Part shown: one piece after another, positions 26,512 through 32,798 of the stretch | Numbering within the stretch: position 1 is the stretch's first letter | Layout: each line of letters starts with the position of its first letter | Assembly (NCBI GenBank): GCA_031292035.1 | Contig: JARLHX010000092.1 | Location: 62,001 to 126,000 of the forward strand | Direction: 5' to 3' | Source: Negativicutes bacterium | GTDB taxonomy: Bacteria; Bacillota_C; Negativicutes; Sporomusales_B; JARLHX01 | DNA length: 64,000 nt | Made by a program: the position numbers and the translations under genes | The notes under the pieces: generated by a model | The model's input: the letters and a program-made list of their open reading frames with translations, nothing else | What the model was told of the DNA's origin: nothing | Database searches by the model: none

Positions 26512-27372
26512 ATGCAAGATCCTAGCGATAAAATCCGTGTCCTCATTGTGGATGATTCCCCGTTCAGCCGACAGCTTCTTTTTGACTCTCTCGACCCGTG
26601 CTGGTTTGAGGTGGTAGGGTATGCCGATGGTCTCAGGTCGGCGCTGGAAAGCTACCGGACCCATTTGCCGGATGTGGTGACAGTGGATATGGATATTCCG
26701 GATATGAACGGGCTGGAGGTGGCCCGCCGGATGGTGGCCGAGGAGCCGGACGCCAGCATCGTAGTATTGTCAGGCGCTAAAGATGAGGAGTTTGTCAAAC
26801 TGTCGGAGGCCGGGGGCGCCACCAAGCTGCTGAAAAAACCTTTCGAGCCGACCGAACTGATGAATATGCTCAGAAGTGTGTGTGACGCCGACGTGGTTGA
26901 CGATGCGTTTAAGAATTGTTACCCGGGTGATTTTATCGGCGCATTTACCAATCTGCTGAAACGGTTCACAACCGATATTAAGGCCCAGGCTGTGCCAAAC
27001 GACTTAAGCCTGCATTCCAGCGGTGTTTCAGTGATCGTTGGGGTGACCGGACTGTTCAGCGGCAGGATGGTGATGGACCTGTCGGCTGCCACCGCCGCTC
27101 AGGTGGCCACTCGCCTGCTCAAACAGGAACCCAAGAGCGCCGAACAGGTCAATGTGGTGATTGCGGAGTTCGCCGGCATGGTTGCCAGCAATGCATCTAC
27201 AAAACTGAACAAAGAGTTCCGCGGGGCGTTTCTCCGGGTTTCGCCACCAGGTATTTTTACTGGCGAGAAATTTTCGATATCCAGCCCTAATGTAGAGATT
27301 CACGTTTGGGAAATTGAGACTCCCTTCGGAAGAATCCGGCTTAGCGTGGGCTTTAAGAGGGAGGCTATTTAA
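26512..27372 (+). CDS. Response regulator with C-terminal CheX-like domain
   Basis: Encodes 286 residues. Receiver domain at ~6-125: VLIVDDSPFSRQLL, phosphoacceptor Asp in VVTVDMDIPDMNG, Lys in LLKKPFEPTE. The C-terminal ~150 residues (VIVGVTGLFSGRMVMDLS, NVVIAEFAGMVASNASTKL) match CheX/CheC-type phosphatase domains; the E-x3-N type pattern in EFAGMVASNA sits where CheX has ELxNMxxxNA. It may be a phosphorylation-controlled CheY phosphatase. ATG 26512 has AAAAAAGGAG upstream. The next gene starts one base after its stop. Confidence 0.86.
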   Translation: MQDPSDKIRVLIVDDSPFSRQLLFDSLDPCWFEVVGYADGLRSALESYRTHLPDVVTVDMDIPDMNGLEVARRMVAEEPDASIVVLSGAKDEEFVKLSEAGGATKLLKKPFEPTELMNMLRSVCDADVVDDAFKNCYPGDFIGAFTNLLKRFTTDIKAQAVPNDLSLHSSGVSVIVGVTGLFSGRMVMDLSAATAAQVATRLLKQEPKSAEQVNVVIAEFAGMVASNASTKLNKEFRGAFLRVSPPGIFTGEKFSISSPNVEIHVWEIETPFGRIRLSVGFKREAI

Positions 27373-27373
27373 T

Positions 27374-27838
27374 TTGGATGCAGCAAAAATCACTCCATTT
27401 CTTGATGCAGTGGCATTGATCATGCCGCAACTCGGCTTTGGGGAAGTCAAGCGCGGCCGGATGAGTGTCAGTGTCAGCGACAAAATTTCCAGCCTGGGTG
27501 TTATGGTTATCGTCGGTCTTACCCGCGAGTTCCGCGGCAATATTGTTTATAACATGACCGAAGATTCCGCCAAAAAAATCGCCAGTAAGATGATGATGGG
27601 TATGCCGGTGGAGTCTTTCGACGCCATGGCTGAATCGGCGATTTCCGAGCTGGGCAATATGCTGGCCGCCAATGCGGCGATTATCTTTGAAAAACAGGGG
27701 GCGAAGATGGATATTTCACCGCCCACCCTGATCGCCGGCGAGAGCCATGCCAGCACACAGGGGGTTCAGCAGCGGATCATTGTCGAGCTTCTGGTGGATG
27801 ATATTCCGATCGAAGTAAATATTGCGATGGCTGCCTGA
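27374..27838 (+). CDS. cheX: CheX-type chemotaxis phosphatase
   Basis: Encodes 154 residues, the normal size for CheX, which dephosphorylates CheY-P. The active-site helix is visible as ISELGNMLAANAAIIFE (E-L-x-N-M-x-x-x-N-A). GVMVIVGLTREFRGNIVYNMTEDSAKKIAS is the characteristic strand-helix unit. Start is TTG 27374, one base after the preceding stop, with GGGAGG inside that gene's end, which indicates translational coupling. Together with the receptor it makes a compact signalling set under cyclic-di-GMP control. Confidence 0.9.
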   Translation: MDAAKITPFLDAVALIMPQLGFGEVKRGRMSVSVSDKISSLGVMVIVGLTREFRGNIVYNMTEDSAKKIASKMMMGMPVESFDAMAESAISELGNMLAANAAIIFEKQGAKMDISPPTLIAGESHASTQGVQQRIIVELLVDDIPIEVNIAMAA

Positions 27839-27850
27839 CAGGAAAAAACG

Positions 27851-27883
27851 ACCCGGGTCTTCTTTAATGAAGCCCGGGTTTTT
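27851..27883. terminator. Terminator between cheX and the DUF1992 gene
   Basis: ACCCGGG-T-CTTC / GAAG-CCCGGGT stem with one bulge and five T on the plus strand; A-rich left flank serves the minus strand. Confidence 0.82.
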
Positions 27884-27886
27884 GTT

Positions 27887-28213
27887 TTAGCTATTTTTCC
27901 GGCGTTTTTCCAGCAGGATATGGTAGTAGACGACGCGGTCGCGGAGCTGCTGGCGGAGAGCGGTCTGTTTGTCATTGTCGCGGCAAGCCTCGATGAGCTT
28001 CTCCAGAGCGGTGATTTCTTTTTGCACCGTCAGTTCCTCCGGCAGGAGCCCAGCATTTTTCAGAACTCTGTATTCCATACGTAAGGCCGGCGGCACGCCG
28101 CGCATATCATCCAGATCAAGGGGTCGGCCTTTGCCGGGAAGGTTGTCAAGTTCCCCCCGTTCGATGGCGTCGAGGATTTTTTGCTCAGCCATTTTGCGTA
28201 TTATGTCTTCCAT
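27887..28213 (-). CDS. DUF1992 (DnaJ-C28 conserved domain) protein
   Basis: Encodes 108 residues. The domain motif is IERGELDNLPGKGRPLDLDD, followed by PPALRMEYRVLKNAGLLPEEL, as in bacterial DUF1992 proteins and eukaryotic DNAJC28. There is no J domain here. Function unknown; helical and soluble. It has its own consensus promoter at 28244-28271. ATG after GGGGGAC is a weak ribosome site. Confidence 0.9.
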   Translation of the reverse strand: MEDIIRKMAEQKILDAIERGELDNLPGKGRPLDLDDMRGVPPALRMEYRVLKNAGLLPEELTVQKEITALEKLIEACRDNDKQTALRQQLRDRVVYYHILLEKRRKNS

Positions 28214-28243
28214 ATTGTCCCCCGCTGCATTGTTCTTATTTCT

Positions 28244-28271
28244 ATCATAGCGGATGGGTGCCGGCTGTCAA
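28244..28271 (-). promoter_or_regulatory. Promoter of the DUF1992 gene
   Basis: TTGACA (28271-28266), 16-bp spacer, TATGAT (28249-28244) on the minus strand. Confidence 0.65.
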
Positions 28272-28310
28272 GGCCGGCTGTTTTTGCGATTTGCCAATCG
28301 GCCGGCGGGT

Positions 28311-28691
28311 TTAGCGGGAGGGGTAGCAGAAGCTGAAACGAGGGAAGCAGACTTCGCGCGGGTAGCAAAATCCGAAGCGGGGGCGGCAGGCTTCGCGGGG
28401 CTCGCAAAAACCCGGACGGGGATAGCAGACTTCGCGCGGGTAACAAAAACCAAAGCGGGGACGGCAGCCTTCACGCGGCTCGCAAGGGCCGAAGCGGGGC
28501 GGACAGCCTTCGCGCGGTTCACACGGGCCAAAACGGGGGCGGCAGCCTTCGCGTGGTTCGCACGGCCCAAAGCGGGGGCGGCAGCCTTCGCGTGGTTCAC
28601 AGAAGCCTTGTCTCTGGTTGCTGATCTCTTGTTCTTGCCAGGTAGTGAGTTCGGGGGCCTCCCAATTTTTTCTGGTATCTTTTGTTGACAT
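28311..28691 (-). CDS. Cys-rich protein with seven 13-residue repeats
   Basis: Encodes 126 residues. Residues 1-30 are non-repetitive and carry W10-E11-A12-P13-E14-L15-x2-W18-x-E20. Residues 31-121 are seven tandem 13-mers with consensus C-[EY]-P-R-E-x-C-x-P-R-F-G-[PF] (for example CEPREGCRPRFGP), followed by a partial eighth. There are 15 Cys and very high Arg and Pro content. ATG has GGAGGTGG upstream. The 39-bp DNA repeat keeps other frames open too, but the ribosome site, the N-terminal tag shared with the divergent gene and the regular Cys spacing support this frame. Family unknown; a disulfide- or metal-rich structural protein, perhaps of the spore coat, is inference. Confidence 0.72.
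   Translation of the reverse strand: MSTKDTRKNWEAPELTTWQEQEISNQRQGFCEPREGCRPRFGPCEPREGCRPRFGPCEPREGCPPRFGPCEPREGCRPRFGFCYPREVCYPRPGFCEPREACRPRFGFCYPREVCFPRFSFCYPSR
28314..28601 (-). repeat. 39-bp tandem repeat inside the Cys-rich gene
   Basis: Seven complete 39-bp units plus a 15-bp remnant. The units nearest the gene start are almost identical, and units 5-7 alternate between the CEPRE and CYPRE types. This suggests recent unit duplication at one end. Confidence 0.85.
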
Positions 28692-28734
28692 ATATCCACC
28701 TCCAGGGTTTTTCGTAGATCATCGATGTGTCTAG

Positions 28735-28769
28735 TACAGAATATGCGCGTCGATTTGACAAGGTGTCAT
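28735..28769 (-). promoter_or_regulatory. SigK/SigE-like promoter of the 13-mer-repeat gene
   Basis: On the minus strand ATGACAC (28769-28763), 17-bp spacer, CATATTCTGTA (28745-28735). SigK promoters have AC at -35 and CATANNNTA at -10 (established). The same two blocks precede the divergent gene. Confidence 0.5.
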
Positions 28770-28837
28770 TGGTGCCGGAGAGAGCGGGCAGCGGTGTAGG
28801 ACGACATGCGGCTCAGGGGAAAAGAGTATCCGGCCCG

Positions 28838-28871
28838 ATGACACGCTTTCAAGTTGTCAGCATATTATGTA
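28838..28871 (+). promoter_or_regulatory. SigK/SigE-like promoter of the CxPx-repeat gene
   Basis: ATGACAC (28838-28844), 16-bp spacer, CATATTATGTA (28861-28871), 40 bp before the start codon. It matches the minus-strand element at 28735-28769 in both blocks. Confidence 0.5.
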
Positions 28872-28910
28872 GTAAATCACTGGTTCTACGACTTTTAAGG
28901 AGGATCTGCT

Positions 28911-29246
28911 ATGGCTGGACAATATTCTACTGACCAATGGGAGGACCCGGAGGTCATGGATTGGGATGAGGAGCGGCAAACGACGACAACGGCGAGCACC
29001 TGTTTCCCGAACTGCAGTCCGAGCTGCGCGCCGTATTGCCTGCCTGCCTGTTACCCCTCCTGCGCCCCCAATTGCGCTCCGTCCTGTACCCCTTCGCAGT
29101 GCTATCCCTCCTGTGCTCCGGCGTGCGTGCCTGCGCAGTGTTATCCGTCGTCCTGCTATCCGGCGGTCAAGTGCCGGCCATCTGCAGGCTACTGTCATCC
29201 GGCTGCCGGTACTTGTCGCCCGGTCACAGGGACAAAGACAAGCTAG
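28911..29246 (+). CDS. Cys/Pro-rich protein with CxPx repeats
   Basis: Encodes 111 residues. The N-terminus carries W10-E11-D12-P13-E14-V15-x2-W18-x-E20, at exactly the same residue positions as the divergent 13-mer-repeat protein. Residues ~31-100 are a run of C-x-P-x units (CFPNCSPSCAPYCLPAC and so on) with 16 Cys, many preceded by Tyr, Ala or Ser. The tail is CRPVTGTKTS. AAGGAGG lies 7 nt before the ATG. No signal peptide. Probably a cross-linked structural or metal-binding protein. It is followed after 34 bp by the Gly-rich gene, likely in one transcript. Confidence 0.75.
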   Translation: MAGQYSTDQWEDPEVMDWDEERQTTTTASTCFPNCSPSCAPYCLPACYPSCAPNCAPSCTPSQCYPSCAPACVPAQCYPSSCYPAVKCRPSAGYCHPAAGTCRPVTGTKTS

Positions 29247-29280
29247 CTATAAGTAGAGTGCGAGAAGGAGGATCATCGAT

Positions 29281-29595
29281 ATGGCCAATAAGTATGATGC
29301 AGACGACGCCTGGCGGCCACACGGCTTCGGCGGCGGCTTCGGCGGTGGCGGGTTTGGCCACGGGTTCGGCGGTGGCGGGTTTGGCCACGGGTTTGGCGGC
29401 GGCTTCGGCCATGGGTTTGGTGGTGGCTTCGGCCACGGGTTTGGTGGCTGGGGCTGGGGAGGAGGTCTCGGTGGGTTTGGGCTGGGTTTGGGGCTGGGAC
29501 TGCTTGGCGGCGCGGCCTATCCCGGCTACTACGGATATCCGTACCCGCCGTATCCCTATCCGCCCTATCCATATTATCCCTATCCCCCCTATTGA
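29281..29595 (+). CDS. Gly/Phe/His-rich low-complexity protein with Tyr-Pro tail
   Basis: Encodes 104 residues. A short acidic head (MANKYDADDAWRPHG) is followed by ~45 residues of G/F/H repeats (units such as GFGHGFGGG), a Gly-Leu hydrophobic stretch (~66-80), and a tail of PYPPYPYPPYPYY type. Gly-rich plus Tyr/Pro-rich composition is typical of structural, assembly-prone surface or coat proteins. AAGGAGG lies 8 nt before the ATG. Codon composition is extreme because of the repeats. Function is not known; spore-surface role is inferred from the neighbouring Cys-rich genes. Confidence 0.72.
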   Translation: MANKYDADDAWRPHGFGGGFGGGGFGHGFGGGGFGHGFGGGFGHGFGGGFGHGFGGWGWGGGLGGFGLGLGLGLLGGAAYPGYYGYPYPPYPYPPYPYYPYPPY

Positions 29596-29643
29596 TGTGC
29601 AGCGCTGTAAAGGGTGCACCGGCAGGCTGCAGGGATAAAATAA

Positions 29644-29673
29644 GGGACAGTTCCGGTAGGAACTGTCCCTTTT
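29644..29673. terminator. Terminator between the Gly-rich gene and the GGDEF gene
   Basis: GGGACAGTTCC / GGAACTGTCCC 11-bp stem, 4-nt loop, TTTT. It serves convergent genes. Confidence 0.87.
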
Positions 29674-29681
29674 GCTGTCCG

Positions 29682-30830
29682 TTATTCTATTGGCGTGAGG
29701 GAGTAGGGGGATACCTGGTTTCGGCCCTTGGCCTTGGCCTGATAGAGGGCGTGATCGGCGCGGTTGATGGCCTCCTCGATCAAATGGTCACCCGCCAGCA
29801 CAGCGGCAACCCCGATGCTGGCAGTCACCGAAAGGCGCTGGCCGGTTATTGTCAGGAGCTGATGAGCGGCGACGGCTGCCCGGATGCGCCCTGCGGCGTG
29901 AAGGGCCTCTTTAAGCGCGGTCTCCGGCAAGATGACGGCGAATTCCTCGCCGCCGAAGCGACAGACAATATCTACCGTTCGTACCTGCTCGTGTATCACC
30001 TTCGCCACTCCGCTCAGCATTCCGTCTCCGGCTTGATGGCCGTAAGTGTCGTTGATTCTTTTGAAGTGATCGATATCAATAAGGATGACGGTCAATGGCG
30101 TTTCATAGCGCTGAAAGCGAATGAATTCACGCTGCCCAAGGGCCATAAAATGACGCCGGTTCCAAAGGCCGGTCAGATAATCGGTGGTAGCCAGGCGCTC
30201 TAGTTCTTCTTCCCGGCGGCGATTTTCCACCACTACGGCGTAAAGCTCGCCCAACCGCTTGACTACGGTAAGATCGGCCTCGGTATAGTCCCGCGGCGCG
30301 TTGGCCAAGGCGATTTGACCCAACAGGTTTTTACCGAACATCACCGGAACGGCGAGAAATCGTTCCAAAGGTAGGTGGCCTGATGGCAGGCCGTCTGACT
30401 CGGAATGATCGGATGGCTGGTTGGTGAAAAAGGCCTGCCGTTGGTTCAGCGCGTGCCCCCAGAGGCCGCTAAATGGTTTGTGGGGGTCTTGCGGCAGGGC
30501 GTAGAGCTCGGCCGGTACGCTGCAGCCCTCTGCGCGCATCTTGGTGAGAGTATTGCCGACATGAGCTCCTGTCGTCGGGTCAATGGAAGAAACAAAGCCA
30601 TGCTGACTTTCGGTCAGGGCTCTGGCCTGCTCCAGGACTAGTTGATACATTTCTTCGGCGCTAACTCCGGGAGAAATGATGGCTTTCGTCAATGCGGCCA
30701 ACGCCGCGCCGATGGTGATCTCGCGATGTAGTTGCTGCTGGCTTGCGGCCAGTTCCAGGCGCAGGGCGGTGGCGTTATCATCAACAGTATCTGCCACAGG
30801 TTCGCGCCGTGGCGGTCGGTCACCCGGCAT
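29682..30830 (-). CDS. GAF-GGDEF diguanylate cyclase
   Basis: Encodes 382 residues. Residues ~35-205 form a GAF-type sensor (MYQLVLEQARALTESQHGFVSSID...FLAVPVMFGKNLLGQIALANAPRDYTEADL). Residues ~215-380 form the GGDEF domain with TDYLTGLWNRRHF, DIDHFKRINDTYGHQAGD and the active-site loop RFGGEEFAVIL (GGEEF, catalytically competent). The inhibitory RxxD site is not obvious. It makes cyclic-di-GMP from two GTP in the cytoplasm and could supply the riboswitches and HD-GYP enzymes in this window. ATG preceded by AAGGGGG. Confidence 0.93.
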   Translation of the reverse strand: MPGDRPPRREPVADTVDDNATALRLELAASQQQLHREITIGAALAALTKAIISPGVSAEEMYQLVLEQARALTESQHGFVSSIDPTTGAHVGNTLTKMRAEGCSVPAELYALPQDPHKPFSGLWGHALNQRQAFFTNQPSDHSESDGLPSGHLPLERFLAVPVMFGKNLLGQIALANAPRDYTEADLTVVKRLGELYAVVVENRRREEELERLATTDYLTGLWNRRHFMALGQREFIRFQRYETPLTVILIDIDHFKRINDTYGHQAGDGMLSGVAKVIHEQVRTVDIVCRFGGEEFAVILPETALKEALHAAGRIRAAVAAHQLLTITGQRLSVTASIGVAAVLAGDHLIEEAINRADHALYQAKAKGRNQVSPYSLTPIE

Positions 30831-30940
30831 GCGAATTCCCCCTTTGAATGGCGGTTATCTTAGATATTTATGTTCTTTCGCCATTTGGCCGCTTTTTCCT
30901 TTTGTCAGTACTGTTGGTAAAGTTGTGAAAAAAATAACGG

Positions 30941-30969
30941 TTGACAGTCATTGTCACGACTGTTAAAAT
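30941..30969 (+). promoter_or_regulatory. SigA promoter of abrB
   Basis: TTGACA (30941-30946), 17-bp spacer, TAAAAT (30964-30969). The spacer contains the inverted repeat ACAGTC...GACTGT, which could be an operator. Confidence 0.82.
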
Positions 30970-30980
30970 CTAGATGTAAG

Positions 30981-30998
30981 TGTCGAATGTTGTCATAA
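30981..30998 (+). promoter_or_regulatory. Tandem Spo0A-like boxes downstream of the abrB promoter
   Basis: TGTCGAATGTTGTCATAA, with the two GTC cores 10 bp apart, directly after the predicted transcription start. In B. subtilis Spo0A-P represses abrB from boxes at this same position (established). Confidence 0.6.
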
Positions 30999-31014
30999 AA
31001 GGAGAGAAGAGGAA

Positions 31015-31263
31015 ATGAAAACCACCGGCATTGTGAGAAGGATGGACGAGCTGGGTAGAGTGGTTATACCTATCGAGTTGCGGCGCACACTGGATATCGC
31101 CGAGAAGGACGGCCTGGAAATATTTATCGACAGCGATAAGATCATTTTGCGGAAATACGAACCTTCATGCGTGTTCTGCGGCAGTAATGATGAGGTTACC
31201 ATCTTCAAGAACAAAAGAGTATGCCAGGCGTGTATGACTAGTATGGGACATAGCGCAGTATAA
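31015..31263 (+). CDS. abrB: AbrB-family transition-state regulator
   Basis: Encodes 82 residues. The N-terminal swapped-hairpin DNA-binding domain is GIVRRMDELGRVVIPIELRRTLDI, almost the AbrB consensus. The C-terminal part has C52-x2-C55 and C70-x2-C73, a small zinc-ribbon-like unit. AbrB represses post-exponential genes, including sporulation genes, until Spo0A-P shuts it off. Consensus promoter and Spo0A-type boxes lie upstream; AAGGAG is 13 nt and AGAGG 4 nt before the ATG. Monocistronic. Confidence 0.94.
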   Translation: MKTTGIVRRMDELGRVVIPIELRRTLDIAEKDGLEIFIDSDKIILRKYEPSCVFCGSNDEVTIFKNKRVCQACMTSMGHSAV

Positions 31264-31276
31264 GATCAATGGCAAC

Positions 31277-31316
31277 AAAAAAAGAAGCCCGGGGGCAACC
31301 TCGGGCTTCTTTTTTT
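31277..31316. terminator. Bidirectional terminator between abrB and the MFS gene
   Basis: AAAGAAGCCCG (31281-31291) / CGGGCTTCTTT (31302-31312), long T-runs on both strands. Confidence 0.9.
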
Positions 31317-31326
31317 GTTGCTATTG

Positions 31327-32499
31327 TCAGGAGGCCGATTCGGCGGTTTTTCTTTTTTTGTTTTCGGCCGGCAGGGTGAGGGCCAGGATAATGGCGCCGA
31401 TCGGAGCGACAATCATCCACTGGAGGGCGGTCTGGATGCCGTATAAGTCAGCCAGCCATCCCAGCAGGGGGGCGGCAATGCCGCCGCTGGTGATTGCCAG
31501 ACCCATGGTCACGCCGGAGGCGAATCCCACCCGGTTGGGCAGGTAGTTCTGGCCGGAAACCATGATGGGGCCATAGACGCCGAAGAGGCCCAGGCTGATG
31601 GGCACCAGGAGGGCGGTGGCCCAGAAGGTATCGCTGATATAGGTGAATACAGCGAGGAGGGGCAGGAGCAAGGCAAAGCCACCCATGATCATGTTGCGGT
31701 AGCCGATTCGGTCGGCGACGCGGCCGCCGATCAGGGTCGAGACAACGCCGAGGGAAAAGAGGATGGTGAGGGCGGTGCCGCCGGCGACGTTGGACTGGTG
31801 GAGCACATGGATCCAGTATAGCGGGATGAAGGTGTTGAGACCGAAAAACACCACCGACCGGGCGACGACGATCCCCGACAGGCGAAGAAAAGGGCCCCAC
31901 TGGTCTTTCGGCAGCTCAGCCGCAGTGCCGGTCGCTTTTTGGACCGCCGGCAGGGCGATGTCACGGAATTGAAAGTAGAGGAAAAAGGCCATGAAGAGAG
32001 CCGGCAGGGCAAAGACGAGGGTACCTTTGAGGCCCCACATCAGCACGGCGCCGGTGCCGAGCAGCGGGCCGAAAGCAAAGCCGGCGTTGCCGCCGACAGC
32101 AAAGATGCTGAGAGCCATGGCTTTGTTTTCCGGTGGGGCCAGCCGGTTGGCCAGCCGGGCCGCGTCAGGGTGAAAGGCGGCAACGCCGAAACCACTCAGT
32201 CCGACTGCGACCAGAATCAGCGGCAAGCTGTCGAAGAGGCCGCACAGCGCGACGCCGACGCCGGCACAACAGATTCCGAGGGGCATCAGCCAGATTTTCC
32301 TCATCCGATCGGACAGGTAGCCGAAGATGGGCTGGACGATCGACGAGACGATGTTGGTGGCGAAGACGATGCTGGCTGCCGCAGTATAAGAAAGGTGGTA
32401 CTCGGCGATGAAAAAGGGCAGTAGGGCGGGAACCACCCCCTGATTGAGATCGGTAAAGAGGTGCCCGGCGGATAATAAGCTGATAGAGCGGTAGCGCAA
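31327..32499 (-). CDS. MFS transporter, fosmidomycin-resistance (Fsr) type
   Basis: Encodes 390 residues and 12 membrane helices. The N-terminus RYRSISLLSAGHLFTDLNQGVVPALLPFF and the loop YLSDRMRKIWLMPLG are characteristic of Fsr-like exporters. TTG 32499 is chosen because AAGGAGGA lies 7 nt upstream; a longer frame to 32589 would add a Cys-rich N-terminus with no ribosome site. Substrate in this organism is unknown. Alone in its transcript. Confidence 0.88.
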   Translation of the reverse strand: MRYRSISLLSAGHLFTDLNQGVVPALLPFFIAEYHLSYTAAASIVFATNIVSSIVQPIFGYLSDRMRKIWLMPLGICCAGVGVALCGLFDSLPLILVAVGLSGFGVAAFHPDAARLANRLAPPENKAMALSIFAVGGNAGFAFGPLLGTGAVLMWGLKGTLVFALPALFMAFFLYFQFRDIALPAVQKATGTAAELPKDQWGPFLRLSGIVVARSVVFFGLNTFIPLYWIHVLHQSNVAGGTALTILFSLGVVSTLIGGRVADRIGYRNMIMGGFALLLPLLAVFTYISDTFWATALLVPISLGLFGVYGPIMVSGQNYLPNRVGFASGVTMGLAITSGGIAAPLLGWLADLYGIQTALQWMIVAPIGAIILALTLPAENKKRKTAESAS

Positions 32500-32743
32500 G
32501 GGATGTTCCTCCTTAAATAGGGCGATGATAGGGCCATCCTGCAGCCGGCACGAGCAGGCCAGAATGGCAAAAAAGATGGCGCTGGCCAATGTTTGGCAGG
32601 CGAACAGCTATCATGAGAATCATATCACAGGGTCGCTGGCCTCACAATAGTGAAAGGCGCGGAATAAGGGGAGATATGGAAAAAAGTCTGGACATTATGT
32701 CAGGTGTTGATTAATATGTAAGTAAATGAAATTCCCTAACTGC

Positions 32744-32761
32744 TAGTCGAATTATGTCAAA
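32744..32761 (+). promoter_or_regulatory. Tandem Spo0A-like boxes before the GGDEF/HD-GYP gene
   Basis: TAGTCGAATTATGTCAAA: GTCGAA and GTCAAA, cores 10 bp apart, 38 bp before the start codon. Both fit the degenerate Spo0A box GTCRAA. Confidence 0.4.
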
Positions 32762-32798
32762 TTTGCTCAAATGATCGCCGACAGGAGGAGTCGCTCCG

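Noticed and set aside
28254..28699. Long open frames on both strands across the Cys-rich repeat gene (144 and 143 codons).
   Set aside because: The 39-bp repeat lacks stops in several frames. Only the minus-strand 28311-28691 frame has a ribosome site, regular Cys spacing and the shared N-terminal tag.
28311..29595. RiPP (modified peptide) gene cluster based on the W-E-x-P-E-L leader-like motif.
   Set aside because: No radical SAM enzyme, cyclase, protease or peptide exporter in the neighbourhood, and the repeats continue far beyond a normal core peptide. A structural-protein reading fits better.
29036..29638. 200-codon plus-strand frame overlapping the CxPx and Gly-rich genes.
   Set aside because: No ribosome site; it runs through two genes with good sites and only reflects repeat composition.
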